Shown here piece after piece: positions 17,618 through 26,232 of a DNA stretch of 64,000 nucleotides. Each line of letters begins with the position of its first letter. The first letter of the stretch is position 1. Where the stretch lies: positions 682,001 to 746,000 of the forward strand of contig NZ_CP060412.1 of the NCBI RefSeq assembly GCF_014297575.1. Reading direction: 5' to 3'. A program made the translations under genes and the position numbers. The notes under the pieces were generated by a model. The model saw only the letters and a list, made by a program, of their open reading frames with translations, made no database searches and had not been told where the DNA came from. The stretch comes from Dyella telluris. GTDB lineage: Bacteria > Pseudomonadota > Gammaproteobacteria > Xanthomonadales > Rhodanobacteraceae.

Positions 17618-18520
17618 ATGGCCAGCGAGAACTACAACGACCTGCAGGCATTTCTCGCAGTGGCGCGGGCGGGCAGCTTCACCCGCGCTGCCGCCCAGCT
17701 AGGCCTGTCGCAATCCGCGCTGAGCCATAAGATCCAGGGACTGGAAGCACGGCTCGGCCTGCGCCTGCTCACACGCACCACTCGCAGCGTGTCGCCCACC
17801 GAAGCCGGCGAGCGCCTGCAGCAGGCGCTGGCGCCCAACTTCGAAAACATCGATGCCGCCCTTGCAGGGCTCAGCGAACTACGCGACAAGCCGAGCGGCA
17901 CCATCCGCATCACCAGCAGCGAACACGCCGCGGCCACCATCCTGTGGCCGGTGCTGCAGACTTTCCTGCCGCGATATCCCGATGTGCGCGTGGAAGTGAT
18001 CAGCGACTCCACGCTCACCGACATCGTGGCCGAGCGTTTCGATGCCGGCATCCGCCTGGGCGAGCAAGTGGCGCTCGACATGATTGCGGTGCCCATTGGC
18101 CCACCGACGCGACTGGTGGTGGTCGGCAAACCGGCCTACCTGAAACGCCGGCCGCCCATCGTCACGCCACGCGATCTCACCGCGCACGACTGCATCAACC
18201 TGCGCTTCCTGACGCATGGCGGGCTGTATGCGTGGGAGTTCGAAAAAGGCCGGCATGCACTGAACGTACGCGTGGAAGGCCGCCTGACGTTCAACAACCT
18301 GGATCGCATACTCGACGCGTCACTGGCCGGCTTCGGCCTGGCCTATCTGCCCGAAGACATGGTCCGCCCGCACATCAGGGCCGGACGCCTGCGCCAGGTA
18401 CTGGATGACTGGTGCCCCCTGTTCCCGGGCTATCACCTGTACTACCCAAGCCGACGACAGCCCTCGCCCGCGTTCGCGCTGCTGGTGGATGCGCTGCGTT
18501 ATCGCGCGCGCAAGTCGTAG
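17618..18520 (+). CDS. LysR-family transcriptional regulator
   Basis: A 300-residue LysR regulator of the CrgA/DmlR-like branch, with the HTH in residues 5-65 (NDLQAFLAVARAGSFTRAAAQLGLSQSALSHKIQ...). The effector domain has the branch-typical segments SGTIRITSSEHAA and DAGIRLGEQVALDMIAV, then INLRF and PSPAFALLVDALR. Start taken at ATG 17618 (MASENYNDLQAF); a GTG two codons upstream is also possible. Divergent from the CMD-AKR operon, which it most likely controls. It converges with the cupin gene. Confidence 0.93.
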   Translation: MASENYNDLQAFLAVARAGSFTRAAAQLGLSQSALSHKIQGLEARLGLRLLTRTTRSVSPTEAGERLQQALAPNFENIDAALAGLSELRDKPSGTIRITSSEHAAATILWPVLQTFLPRYPDVRVEVISDSTLTDIVAERFDAGIRLGEQVALDMIAVPIGPPTRLVVVGKPAYLKRRPPIVTPRDLTAHDCINLRFLTHGGLYAWEFEKGRHALNVRVEGRLTFNNLDRILDASLAGFGLAYLPEDMVRPHIRAGRLRQVLDDWCPLFPGYHLYYPSRRQPSPAFALLVDALRYRARKS

Positions 18521-18608
18521 GTCACCCTCGACGGGAAAACCATGCCGGGCAGAGCCTTCGTTCGCACCAGTGTCGGTGCTCCAACCGTCATCGCCATCGC
18601 GGCGGAAC

Positions 18609-18992
18609 TCATGTTGTTGGCGTGTCGAGGCTGTGTTCCGTGGGCTGCGGTGTAATGGTCATCACCTTGAGCCGGTCGGATCCTTCAAACCGGTGCCAGA
18701 CGCCCTTGGGTATGACGATGAGTTCCTGCTCTACGAGGGAAAACCGCTCTTCCCCGGCATTGCCCAGCAGGATGACGGTGGTTGTTCCCTCCAGCACCAT
18801 GACCACTTCGTCGCCGTTGGGGTGACGTTCCCATTCGCTGGAGCCGGAGTAGTAACTCACATACACCGCACCGTCCCGGTAGGGTGCAACTTCGGCAAAC
18901 GCCTCGCTGGCATCACCCTCAAAGGCCATCGCCGGGGTTCGATCCGGCAGATGCTTCAACCCTGATAGAACGTTGGTCAGTGACTTTTTCAT
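18609..18992 (-). CDS. cupin-domain protein
   Basis: A 127-residue single-domain cupin. The conserved core is WERHPNGDEVVMVLEGTTTVIL (cupin motif 1) followed by LIVIPKGVWHRFEG (motif 2, His in PKGVWHRF). Motif 1 has one His and a Glu, enough for a metal site, but the usual HxH is not complete. Start at 18992 (MKKSLTNVLSGLKHLPDR) is the first Met that begins recognisable protein; longer frames run into REP sequence. Function unknown; no operon partner. Confidence 0.8.
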   Translation of the reverse strand: MKKSLTNVLSGLKHLPDRTPAMAFEGDASEAFAEVAPYRDGAVYVSYYSGSSEWERHPNGDEVVMVLEGTTTVILLGNAGEERFSLVEQELIVIPKGVWHRFEGSDRLKVMTITPQPTEHSLDTPTT

Positions 18993-19163
18993 GGCCAGAT
19001 AACAGTCCTGTGTTGATGTGTCGAACGGCACGTAATCCGGCGCGGGATGGCAGCGTTCTGCCGGCTCGATATCACCCTTCGAGTGGCCCGGATGTTGCCG
19101 GGGACGCCAGCCGGAACGGTGCGACGCTCCATGCACCGGACAGGCGGTCTTGCGAGGCACCCA

Positions 19164-19195
19164 CCCGGATTCTCGCTGCGCTTCATCCGGGCTAC
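19164..19195. repeat. single inverted GTAG REP
   Basis: A single 32-bp REP with the same core as the unit in the 147-bp array, ending in GGGCTAC. It lies in the region between the cupin gene and the pilin gene. Confidence 0.85.
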
Positions 19196-19445
19196 AAGGT
19201 CGGCCCATGTTGGCTGGCTGCAACTGGCAAGGATGCCAGACACAAGGCGTGCTGCACGCAGCAGCCCTGAAGCTTGCATGTAACGGCTGCGCGGGCAAAC
19301 GTCACATGTCAGGTTGGGCCGAGTTGCTCGTCGCCCTGACGATAGTTATCGTCGCCGCCCCGCATGGCACACGGCACCAACACGATGGCGAGCACTCACG
19401 CATGCGCGGCTGATTTGTTGCATGCAGATGACAGTCGGCACGCAT

Positions 19446-19472
19446 TCAAGGTCTTTGCTCCATCGCCGATAG
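19446..19472 (+). promoter_or_regulatory. possible sigma-28-like promoter upstream of the pilin gene
   Basis: TCAAGGTC, an 11-nt spacer, then GCCGATAG. The -10 matches the FliA consensus at 7 of 8 positions but the -35 at only 5 of 8. It lies 133 bp before the pilin ATG. This is a weak candidate; pilin genes are usually sigma-54 dependent. Confidence 0.3.
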
Positions 19473-19605
19473 CAGGTTGCCCCCTCCCTTCCTTCGCATT
19501 GGGAATGATGATGCCCCAGCGTCGATAAGCACGGTTCGCTGTGCCCGCAAGAATCCATGTGAATCGTTTTCTTTCCGAGCAAAGTTCCTGAGTACCAGGG
19601 GATAT

Positions 19606-20073
19606 ATGAGAATTCGTTTGAACAACCGTCAGCAAGCGGGATTTACGTTGATCGAATTGATGATCGTCGTAGCCATCATCGCGATCCTGGCAAGCATTGC
19701 GATACCGGCGTATCAGGACTACGTCATTCGTACCCAGGTCATGGAAGGCTTCGCGTTAGCCGAAGGTCCGAAGAACGCCGTCGCCGAGTACTACTACATC
19801 ACCGGCCAGTTCCCCACCACGGAAGCCCAGGCAGGCTTGCAGAGCGCCAATGCTTATGCGGGAAAATACGTGAGCCGAGTAGACGCACTTTCGCGGACCG
19901 GTGACATCCTGGTTCACTTCGACAGCACCGGTGGACAACATGCCAATGCAGCCATCAGCGGCCTTCAGCTGGGGTTCGCGGCAGTCATCACCAATGGCAC
20001 GATCCAATGGGTATGCACCGACCGCAACATCAACGGCATCCCTCTCCGATATCTGCCGACGACCTGTCGCTGA
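19606..20073 (+). CDS. type IV pilin, major pilin-like
   Basis: Type IVa prepilin of 155 residues. The leader [12 protein letters not shown] ends at Gly12, the prepilin peptidase (PilD) site before Phe13, and the mature N-terminus [20 protein letters not shown] carries the essential Glu5 and the membrane/assembly helix, with Pro22 after it. The globular part ends with a disulphide-loop pair (IQWVC and TTC at the terminus), like PilA of pseudomonads. Start at 19606 has an AGGGG site 5 bp upstream. No pil assembly genes adjoin it, so the machinery must be elsewhere. Expected roles are twitching, adhesion and DNA uptake. Confidence 0.93.
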   Translation: MRIRLNNRQQAGFTLIELMIVVAIIAILASIAIPAYQDYVIRTQVMEGFALAEGPKNAVAEYYYITGQFPTTEAQAGLQSANAYAGKYVSRVDALSRTGDILVHFDSTGGQHANAAISGLQLGFAAVITNGTIQWVCTDRNINGIPLRYLPTTCR

Positions 20074-20457
20074 TGCGGAACGTTGAGAAGCATTTGACGA
20101 AGAACGATATCGCTTCCCATCGTGCCGGGGACGCCCGCGTTGGGTCCCGCTCCAGGCTCCTTACATCCCGCGGCTTTTTGAACTGACGGCCGCCATCGCC
20201 AGCCGAGACGAGTTCAAGGGAGCGATCTCAGTTTCCGGGAATGACCTCTCCGTATCTCTGAAGTCCGCTATCGCCGAGCGATGTCGGCTTTGAGTCGAAA
20301 GCGGACATCAACGTAGCCGACACTCGGCGCTCCCGATCGCCATGTCCCGGGTTGAAGAAGCCTGACGGCCTGGGGTCAGAAGACCTCACCCCACACGCAC
20401 CAGCCTGGAGCCAGGACAAGCCGTGCCGTCGAAAACGCATGTCTCAAGGCGCCTCGC
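20074..20457. other. intergenic region with nested hairpins
   Basis: About 380 bp with no convincing gene. At 20263-20306 an outer stem GTCCGCT / AGCGGAC encloses an inner GCCGA / TCGGC hairpin (20273-20288). A second GCCGA-CAC-TCGGC hairpin follows at 20316-20328. Such clusters of small complementary blocks occur as intergenic repeats in proteobacteria; whether this one is repeated elsewhere cannot be seen here. Confidence 0.4.
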
Positions 20458-20505
20458 TTGACAATATTAATCACTTGATTAATATATATTCATCACTTGA
20501 TTAAT
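20458..20505 (+). promoter_or_regulatory. tetR promoter overlapped by two tandem palindromic operators
   Basis: TTGACA (20458-20463), a 16-nt spacer and TAATAT (20480-20485) form a strong sigma-70 promoter. Between and over these lies a palindrome with 10-bp arms (AATATTAATCA... wing to wing, 20464-20485) centred on ATTAATCA-CT-TGATTAAT. A second copy with one mismatch, ATTCATCA-CT-TGATTAAT, lies at 20488-20505, centre-to-centre 22 bp (two helical turns). The second ends 11 bp before the start codon. Position and symmetry strongly suggest autorepression by the TetR protein. Confidence 0.85.
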
Positions 20506-20516
20506 TTGAGGCCATC

Positions 20517-21143
20517 ATGGCACGGAAACCCAGTCGCAGAGCCGGTCGCCCTACGGAAGACAACGCGTTGCTTCGCGAGGTGCTGCTCGATGCCGCCTTG
20601 GTGACTTTCGCCGCCAACGGCGTGGCCGCCACGTCGGTCCGTTCGATTGCCACGGATGCGGGCGTGAATGCGGCGCTGATGAGCTACTACTTCGGCAGCA
20701 AGGCCGATGTAGTGGAGGCGGTATTCGAGGAACGCGTCAGCCCGGTGCTCGCCGGCTTTTTCGGGAAGCTGCTCTCCAGCGAAGGCGATGTACGCGCTTT
20801 TGCCGCGGCATTCGTTTCCGGCATTGGCCAGATCATCGCGGCCCACCCGTGGTACCCGTCGCTATGGGTGCGCGAAGTCTTGTGCGATGGCGGAGCCTTC
20901 CGAGAGATGTTTGTGGCACGGACGGCCGAAGTAGCACCGCGCATTACCCAGCGATTCATCCTCGCCCAGAAGGCCGGCGAGATGAACCCGGATCTGGATG
21001 CCACGCAGATGGTGGTATCGCTGCTGGGTCTGACCCTGGTGCCTGCGGCAACCATGCCGCTGTGGCAGGTGGGCTTTGGAGCGAAGACGGCCGCCGAGCG
21101 CGAGCGGCATGTGCTGGCCCTGCTGCTGCACGGCCTTTCGTAG
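20517..21143 (+). CDS. TetR-family transcriptional regulator
   Basis: A 208-residue TetR/AcrR repressor. The N-terminal HTH domain occupies residues about 20-65 (LLDAALVTFAANGVAATSVRSIATDAGVNAALMSYYFGSKADVV), with the typical YYFGSK recognition segment. The C-terminal ligand-binding domain is all-helical and resembles the CecR/DUF1956 type. It is preceded by two tandem palindromes over its own promoter. The hydrolase-like gene starts 44 bp after its stop, so the two are probably co-transcribed and the regulator likely controls that gene. The ligand is unknown. Confidence 0.93.
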   Translation: MARKPSRRAGRPTEDNALLREVLLDAALVTFAANGVAATSVRSIATDAGVNAALMSYYFGSKADVVEAVFEERVSPVLAGFFGKLLSSEGDVRAFAAAFVSGIGQIIAAHPWYPSLWVREVLCDGGAFREMFVARTAEVAPRITQRFILAQKAGEMNPDLDATQMVVSLLGLTLVPAATMPLWQVGFGAKTAAERERHVLALLLHGLS

Positions 21144-21186
21144 CACGCATTCACGCGCCACGTCGCGCTCCCTACTGAGGCAAGCC

Positions 21187-22989
21187 ATGAAACCCGCCAA
21201 AGCGCCCCCACGCAAACCCCGATTCCGGGACAACCTCGTCCCGCTACGCGCGGACCACTCCGGTCATCAGCTGGCCGGCTGGCAGCCCTCCGCGAAAGCG
21301 ATGGAGGGCCTGGGCTGCCAGATTCTGGCCGACCAACGCGTGCCGGTCGCGCCGGACGTGGCGCTCGCGGCGGACGTCTATCTGCCCAGGAAAGCGGGTC
21401 GCTACCCGGCCATCCTCGCGTTTGGCGCCTATACCAAGGAGTTGCACAGCGCGGGCGTACCGGCGGGCACCAACGAGGTGGGCTGTCCGCCCGTCTTTAC
21501 CGATCGAGGTTACGCGCATGTCATCGTGACACGCCGTGGCATGGGGCAATCGGACGGCACGTTCGATGTCTTCTTCAACGATCAGGAAGTAAGCGATCAT
21601 GAGGCCACCATCGCCTGGGTGGCCGCGCAGCCCTGGTGCAACGGCGAGGTGGTGATGTATGGCACGTCCTACTACGGCTGCGTGCAGGCCAATGTCGCCG
21701 TGCGTCAGCCCCCGGCGTTGAAGGCGTTTTTCACTCACGAGATGTGCACCGACTACTTTCGTCACATCGCCATGTATGGCGGAACGCCGAACAATGAATT
21801 CCTGAGCCTTTGGCTCGGCTCCAACTTCACCGATCAGGTGATTGGCCTGCGCGTTCCGCCGCTCACCCGGGCACTGGTGAGTCAGGTGCTCAACTCGCCT
21901 CTGAAGAAGTTCTGGTGGCCGCGCTTCAAGAAGATGATCCGGAAGATCATGGTGAACTTCACCACCAAGACGCCCACGCTGGAGGCCCGGCGTGTATTCG
22001 CCAACTTTCTGATCGACGGAAAGACGCGCGCAAGCAACAGGATGCCGGCCGGCCCTTACGCAAGCCTTGACCGCATCGACGTGCCTTTCGTGGTCGTGCA
22101 GAACGAAGCCATGTGGAACCTGCACCAGTTCGGCAGCTACGACCTGTGGCAGCACGCCTCCACGCCGCCCGACAGGAAGTGGTTGATTATTGGCGAGGCC
22201 TCGTACCAGTTGCCGGCGTATGAATGGCAGCAGGAAGCGCTCGCCTTTTTCGATCACGTCCTTCGCAACACACCCAACGGCTATGTGGATCAACCCCACG
22301 TACGTTACTGGCTGAAGGGCGCCGACAGGTTCCAGGGCGACGACGCGTTTCCTGCGACGGGCGCTGTTCGCAGGCGTCTCTACCTGCAGCAACGAGGCGA
22401 CGATCGCGACATGCATGCACTGGCAACGGAAGCACCCGCAAACGGCGCCACCTCATGGGCCGCCGTTCCGCTGGGCGCCATTACCACGGGCGGGTTCGAT
22501 GACGTTGCCAATCAGACGCTGTCCTTCGCATGGCTTGCTGCGCAAGACACGGAGTTCGCCGGTGCAGTGACGGCAAGGTTGCGCTTCAGCTGCAATGAGA
22601 TCGACTCGCACGTCGTGGCTCGGCTCAGCCACGTGTCCGCCGCCGGGGCTGAAACCTTGTTGTCGATGGGCATGATCCGTCCGGCGCGGCGACGCCTCGA
22701 CCCCTCCCGCGGTTCACGCTGCGAGATCGCCATGGATACGGATGTCGTGGAACCGCTGGTGCCGGGCGAGCCCGTCACGCTCGAATTCAGCCTGACGCCC
22801 GCCCCCGTACTCGTTCGCCAGGGCGAACAGCTTCGGTTGTCCGTCGCCAGCCGGACCGATCTGCTGCGCAGTGATCAATCGCACGATCACGCCCATTTCG
22901 ATTGCCAGGTACCGCCCTACTTTTCACGCAACACCATTCATTGCGGTGAAGACAGTTACGTCGAGCTCGATGAGGTCAAGCGGGCGTAG
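21187..22989 (+). CDS. CocE/NonD-family (peptidase S15-like) hydrolase, possibly inactive
   Basis: A 600-residue protein with the two-domain layout of CocE-type acyl hydrolases. The N-terminal alpha/beta-hydrolase has ADVYLPRKAGRYPAIL, RGMGQSDGTFD and nucleophile elbow GTSYYG (Ser at about residue 160). The C-terminal jelly roll (about 400-600) contains VTLEFSLTPAPVLVRQGEQLRL. The block where relatives carry the catalytic Asp (GGWYD) reads VVVQNEAMWNLHQFGSYDLW, and the block that normally holds the catalytic His (GPWSHG) reads IIGEASYQLP, so two triad residues look replaced. No signal peptide is seen. Start at 21187 has a GAGG site. It follows the TetR gene by 44 bp. Confidence 0.88.
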   Translation: MKPAKAPPRKPRFRDNLVPLRADHSGHQLAGWQPSAKAMEGLGCQILADQRVPVAPDVALAADVYLPRKAGRYPAILAFGAYTKELHSAGVPAGTNEVGCPPVFTDRGYAHVIVTRRGMGQSDGTFDVFFNDQEVSDHEATIAWVAAQPWCNGEVVMYGTSYYGCVQANVAVRQPPALKAFFTHEMCTDYFRHIAMYGGTPNNEFLSLWLGSNFTDQVIGLRVPPLTRALVSQVLNSPLKKFWWPRFKKMIRKIMVNFTTKTPTLEARRVFANFLIDGKTRASNRMPAGPYASLDRIDVPFVVVQNEAMWNLHQFGSYDLWQHASTPPDRKWLIIGEASYQLPAYEWQQEALAFFDHVLRNTPNGYVDQPHVRYWLKGADRFQGDDAFPATGAVRRRLYLQQRGDDRDMHALATEAPANGATSWAAVPLGAITTGGFDDVANQTLSFAWLAAQDTEFAGAVTARLRFSCNEIDSHVVARLSHVSAAGAETLLSMGMIRPARRRLDPSRGSRCEIAMDTDVVEPLVPGEPVTLEFSLTPAPVLVRQGEQLRLSVASRTDLLRSDQSHDHAHFDCQVPPYFSRNTIHCGEDSYVELDEVKRA

Positions 22990-23059
22990 TGTCGACCTTG
23001 CCGGCGATGCGGGACGGCGCCCGCTGTCATCGACGGGCGCCGATGCTGATCGCGTCCCG

Positions 23060-25987
23060 TCAGAAATTGAACTTCGCGCCCAGCGTGGCAGCACGCGACG
23101 TGCCGCTGTTGCCGGTGAACTGCGCATCAAGATTCAACCACCATGACCAGTGCTGTCCGATCTGCGAGGTGAGGCCTGCGCCGAGCCAGCCGCTGTCTTT
23201 CGCGGGGTTGATGCCCTGTACGGTGAACGTTGCCGCGGGAGCACCCACATACGCTGCGCTGAAGCTCAGGTCACGGCCACTGAAAAGGTGTTGCCACAGG
23301 GCGAAGCCACTGATGAAGGTGGTGCCTCTGGCGGTCGCCCAGCCGTAGCTGAGGCGGCTGCCCAACTGCCCCACCGTTTCGTTGAAGCTTTGGCCGCCCG
23401 ATGTCAGGCCAAAACCGCCCGCTCCCGATTCGGTGAAGCCGTCGCGATCCAGGTGGTTCATGCCAAGCGAACCGAAAGGCGTGACGGCCCAGTTGTTCGA
23501 CTTGAACACATAGCCTGTTTCGGCATACGCCGAGGTGATCCCATCGTTACGCGACGTGCCGATGTTCTGCTGCGCCTGGCCGAGCATGCCGGTGCGATCC
23601 ACCGTCGAACGAACCCAGTCCTTGCCCAGTCGCCCTGCCAGATAGGCGTTGCCCAGGCCATAGCGGCCGTACAGTGAAAAGCCGGTGGCGCGCGAGGTGC
23701 TGCGCCCGGTGTCGCCGTCGTAGTCCGCGGTCAGGCGGTTCCAGCTCAGTGCTGCACCGATGATGCTGCCCTCACCCAACGCAGCATCGATACCCGCCAT
23801 CGCACCGCCTCCCGTGTAGTTGCCGGTAGAGAACCCCGGGCGGGACAGATCACCGTTGGCACCCGTGGCCTGGACCCATGCACCGCCCTGTGCGAACGAC
23901 GGATCGGCCAGGCGGTCGGCAACGGTACGGCTGACGATGTTGGCCTGCTGCAGATTCAGTGCCTGGGACGACGCATGGATTTCGCCCGACAAGCTGTTGA
24001 TCGATGCTGCCGCAACGGCCAGCGTCGGCGCGTGCTGAAAATCCCCGGCTGCCGCGATGAAATCGCCATGCCCCGGCGCTCCCGTGGTTACCCAGGTATC
24101 CACCTGGGCCAGGGCTTTGTCGAGATTCTGCGCGGTGCGCTGTGTGCTCACGGCCGAGAGCGGTGCGGCGGCGATCGCCACCGCCGAAGGAGACACGCCG
24201 GTCAGCGCGATATTCGCCGTGGTGGACGTATAGGACAGCGTGCCGCTCAGATAAACGCTACCCGAGTAGCCCACCGAACCAAACGTGCCCGTCAGGCCAC
24301 CCGCCGCCACCAGCAACGGCTCCACCGATTTCACGGTATAGCCGCTGGGTTCACCCACCGTGAGGCTGGAGCCGTTGAGCACGGCCGTTCCATTTACCTG
24401 CAACGGCGTGCCGATCAGGATCACATGGTTGGCATATGCCGCCGCCGTGTAATTGCCGTTGATCGTCAGCGGACCGAAGTAAGTGGAAATGTTGCCGTTG
24501 TTGTTGACGGCCACATTGCCGTTCACCACGCCCTTGCCGGCCAGCACGCCCTGGGCGTTCACCGTGACCGGCGATGCCACGGAGCCGTCGATCTGCAGTA
24601 CGCCGCTGTTGACCGTGGAGCCACCGCTATACGTATTCGCGCCGGAGAGGACCAGCGTACCAAGGCCGCCAGCACCGACCGTCAGGCTACCCGTGCCGGT
24701 GATGTCGTTGGAGAACGTCGCCGTTGCCCCATTGGGGATGTTGGCCTGGAACACGCCCCAGTCGAACTTGCCCGGACCACGGATGGCCTTGTCGGCATTC
24801 ACCAGGCCGTAGCCATACAACGATGGATCGCCCAGCGACGTCGCCGTACCCAGGAGGGTTTCCTGCACGTTGGATGCGCTCATCCACGGAAACTTCTGCC
24901 AGACCAGCGCCGCCACACCGGTCACCACCGGCGCAGACATGGACGTACCTTCGGCGCCACCGGACGAGAACCCGGTGTTGGCGGCGCCCACGCCATAGAA
25001 CAGGCCCGGCGCGACAAGACAGAATGACGCAGCGGCACCGCACGCGCTGGACGGCACGTCGGTGGACTTGTCCAGGCCGGACACATGGCCATCTGCATCG
25101 AGCGTCACATTCACCACGGCCAGCCAGTTGTGGGCGTATTGCGCGCTCGCCAGTGGCAGGCCCGCCAGTTGCGACACATCGGCCTGCCCGTTGTTGCCGG
25201 CGGCCACCACCACCAGCGCATCGTGATTCAGCACGGTTTGATAGCTTGAAATTTCCCAGTTGAGACCGTTGGTGTTCCAGTCGCCTGCCATCGCCTGGGT
25301 GATGGACGTGCTGTTGCCGGCCGAGATATTGAACAGGCGAACGTTCTGGGCCACCAGATCGTTGATGGCGTTGACGAAGTAGGCTTCCGAGCCGCCGCCT
25401 GTATCCGATATCGCACGCGCCACATAAAGCTCGGCCTGCGGGGCCACGCCGCCGCGGAAGTTGCCGGTCGCGGTACCACCGAGATCCTCGGTCACCAGGG
25501 TGCCGTGTCCGGCGACGTCCTGCGTGGTGAGATCGGTGCCGGCGTAGTTCTGATACCAGGTAATGCGTCCGCTCAGCGCGGCGTTGTTCGCTTGAGCGCC
25601 CGTATCGATGATGCCGACCTTCACGCCCTGCCCCTGCAACAACACGCCATTGCTCGCACCGTCGGACCACACCTGCTGTACCCCGGTCGGGATCAGCTGG
25701 TTGTAGGTCGGATCGTAAGGTGCAGGTGCGGGTGCTGGTGCCGGTGCCGGTGCCGGTGCCGGTGCGGGTGCGGGTGCGGGTGCGGGTGCGGGTGCGGGTG
25801 CAGGTGCCGGTGCAGGTGCAGGTGCGGGTGCCGGAGTGACAGTCGATCCCGTGGTCGACGGGCGCGTGTTGCCTCCACCGCCACCGCAGGCAGCAAGCGA
25901 ACCGGAAAGGGCAACCGACAGGGAGATGGCTAGAACAGGACGCGAAAACGACGGCACGGATGGAGCTCCGGAAGCAATGACGGCCAT
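23060..25987 (-). CDS. subtilisin-like autotransporter with lipobox (SphB1/NalP type)
   Basis: Secreted, probably surface-tethered serine protease of about 975 residues. The N-terminus has a signal sequence ending in the lipobox LAAC followed by five Gly, suggesting lipidation as in Bordetella SphB1 and Neisseria NalP. Next come an Ala-Pro linker of about 38 residues, an S8 subtilase domain with Asp (VGIIDTG, about 127), His (GHGT, about 160) and Ser (GTSMSAP, about 348), and a passenger-associated repeat (GLGTLVLSGANTYSGGSTVN). The C-terminal 270 residues form a beta-barrel translocator ending in Phe (LGAKFNF). Start at 25987 gives the best signal sequence; the ribosome site is weak, and ATGs further upstream exist. 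It converges with the CocE-like gene. Confidence 0.94.
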   Translation of the reverse strand: MAVIASGAPSVPSFSRPVLAISLSVALSGSLAACGGGGGNTRPSTTGSTVTPAPAPAPAPAPAPAPAPAPAPAPAPAPAPAPAPAPAPAPYDPTYNQLIPTGVQQVWSDGASNGVLLQGQGVKVGIIDTGAQANNAALSGRITWYQNYAGTDLTTQDVAGHGTLVTEDLGGTATGNFRGGVAPQAELYVARAISDTGGGSEAYFVNAINDLVAQNVRLFNISAGNSTSITQAMAGDWNTNGLNWEISSYQTVLNHDALVVVAAGNNGQADVSQLAGLPLASAQYAHNWLAVVNVTLDADGHVSGLDKSTDVPSSACGAAASFCLVAPGLFYGVGAANTGFSSGGAEGTSMSAPVVTGVAALVWQKFPWMSASNVQETLLGTATSLGDPSLYGYGLVNADKAIRGPGKFDWGVFQANIPNGATATFSNDITGTGSLTVGAGGLGTLVLSGANTYSGGSTVNSGVLQIDGSVASPVTVNAQGVLAGKGVVNGNVAVNNNGNISTYFGPLTINGNYTAAAYANHVILIGTPLQVNGTAVLNGSSLTVGEPSGYTVKSVEPLLVAAGGLTGTFGSVGYSGSVYLSGTLSYTSTTANIALTGVSPSAVAIAAAPLSAVSTQRTAQNLDKALAQVDTWVTTGAPGHGDFIAAAGDFQHAPTLAVAAASINSLSGEIHASSQALNLQQANIVSRTVADRLADPSFAQGGAWVQATGANGDLSRPGFSTGNYTGGGAMAGIDAALGEGSIIGAALSWNRLTADYDGDTGRSTSRATGFSLYGRYGLGNAYLAGRLGKDWVRSTVDRTGMLGQAQQNIGTSRNDGITSAYAETGYVFKSNNWAVTPFGSLGMNHLDRDGFTESGAGGFGLTSGGQSFNETVGQLGSRLSYGWATARGTTFISGFALWQHLFSGRDLSFSAAYVGAPAATFTVQGINPAKDSGWLGAGLTSQIGQHWSWWLNLDAQFTGNSGTSRAATLGAKFNF
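25719..25833 (-). repeat. hexanucleotide repeat encoding the Ala-Pro linker
   Basis: About 19 copies of a 6-bp unit (GGTGCN on the plus strand) inside the autotransporter gene, encoding alternating Ala-Pro. Variation is mostly at the sixth base. Slippage would change linker length in steps of two residues without breaking the frame. Confidence 0.95.
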
Positions 25988-26232
25988 GTCGAATCGTGGA
26001 CCGTTCCGGATGCGGGACTCCCAACGCACCGCACGCATCGCCATGGCCGGCAACCATCCAGCGCGGGATGAGCGATGTCTCCCGTTGCATGGCCGATGGC
26101 CGCACGAATGACGTACAGACCATGACATCGGCACAGGCCGGAGATTCTTTACGTTTTAAGGCTGACTGTGCACGTGGTGATGGACCGCCCGCGAAACGCC
26201 TGCCCGATGCACATGGATGGACCGCTGGCGAT

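Larger units (their letters stand above)
18993..19605. other. intergenic region upstream of the pilin gene
   Basis: About 610 bp without a credible gene. It contains one inverted REP (19164-19195) and a sigma-28-like site (19446-19472). The final 130 bp before the pilin gene are comparatively AT-rich and presumably hold its promoter. Confidence 0.5.

Noticed and set aside
19498..19514. Possible sigma-54 -24/-12 element upstream of the pilin gene (GG-N10-GC)
   Set aside because: Only the invariant dinucleotides match; the remaining consensus positions are poor, so it is not reported as a promoter.
25719..25833. Hexamer tract considered as a CRISPR-like or minisatellite element
   Set aside because: It is coding sequence for the Ala-Pro linker in a protease gene; there are no spacers.
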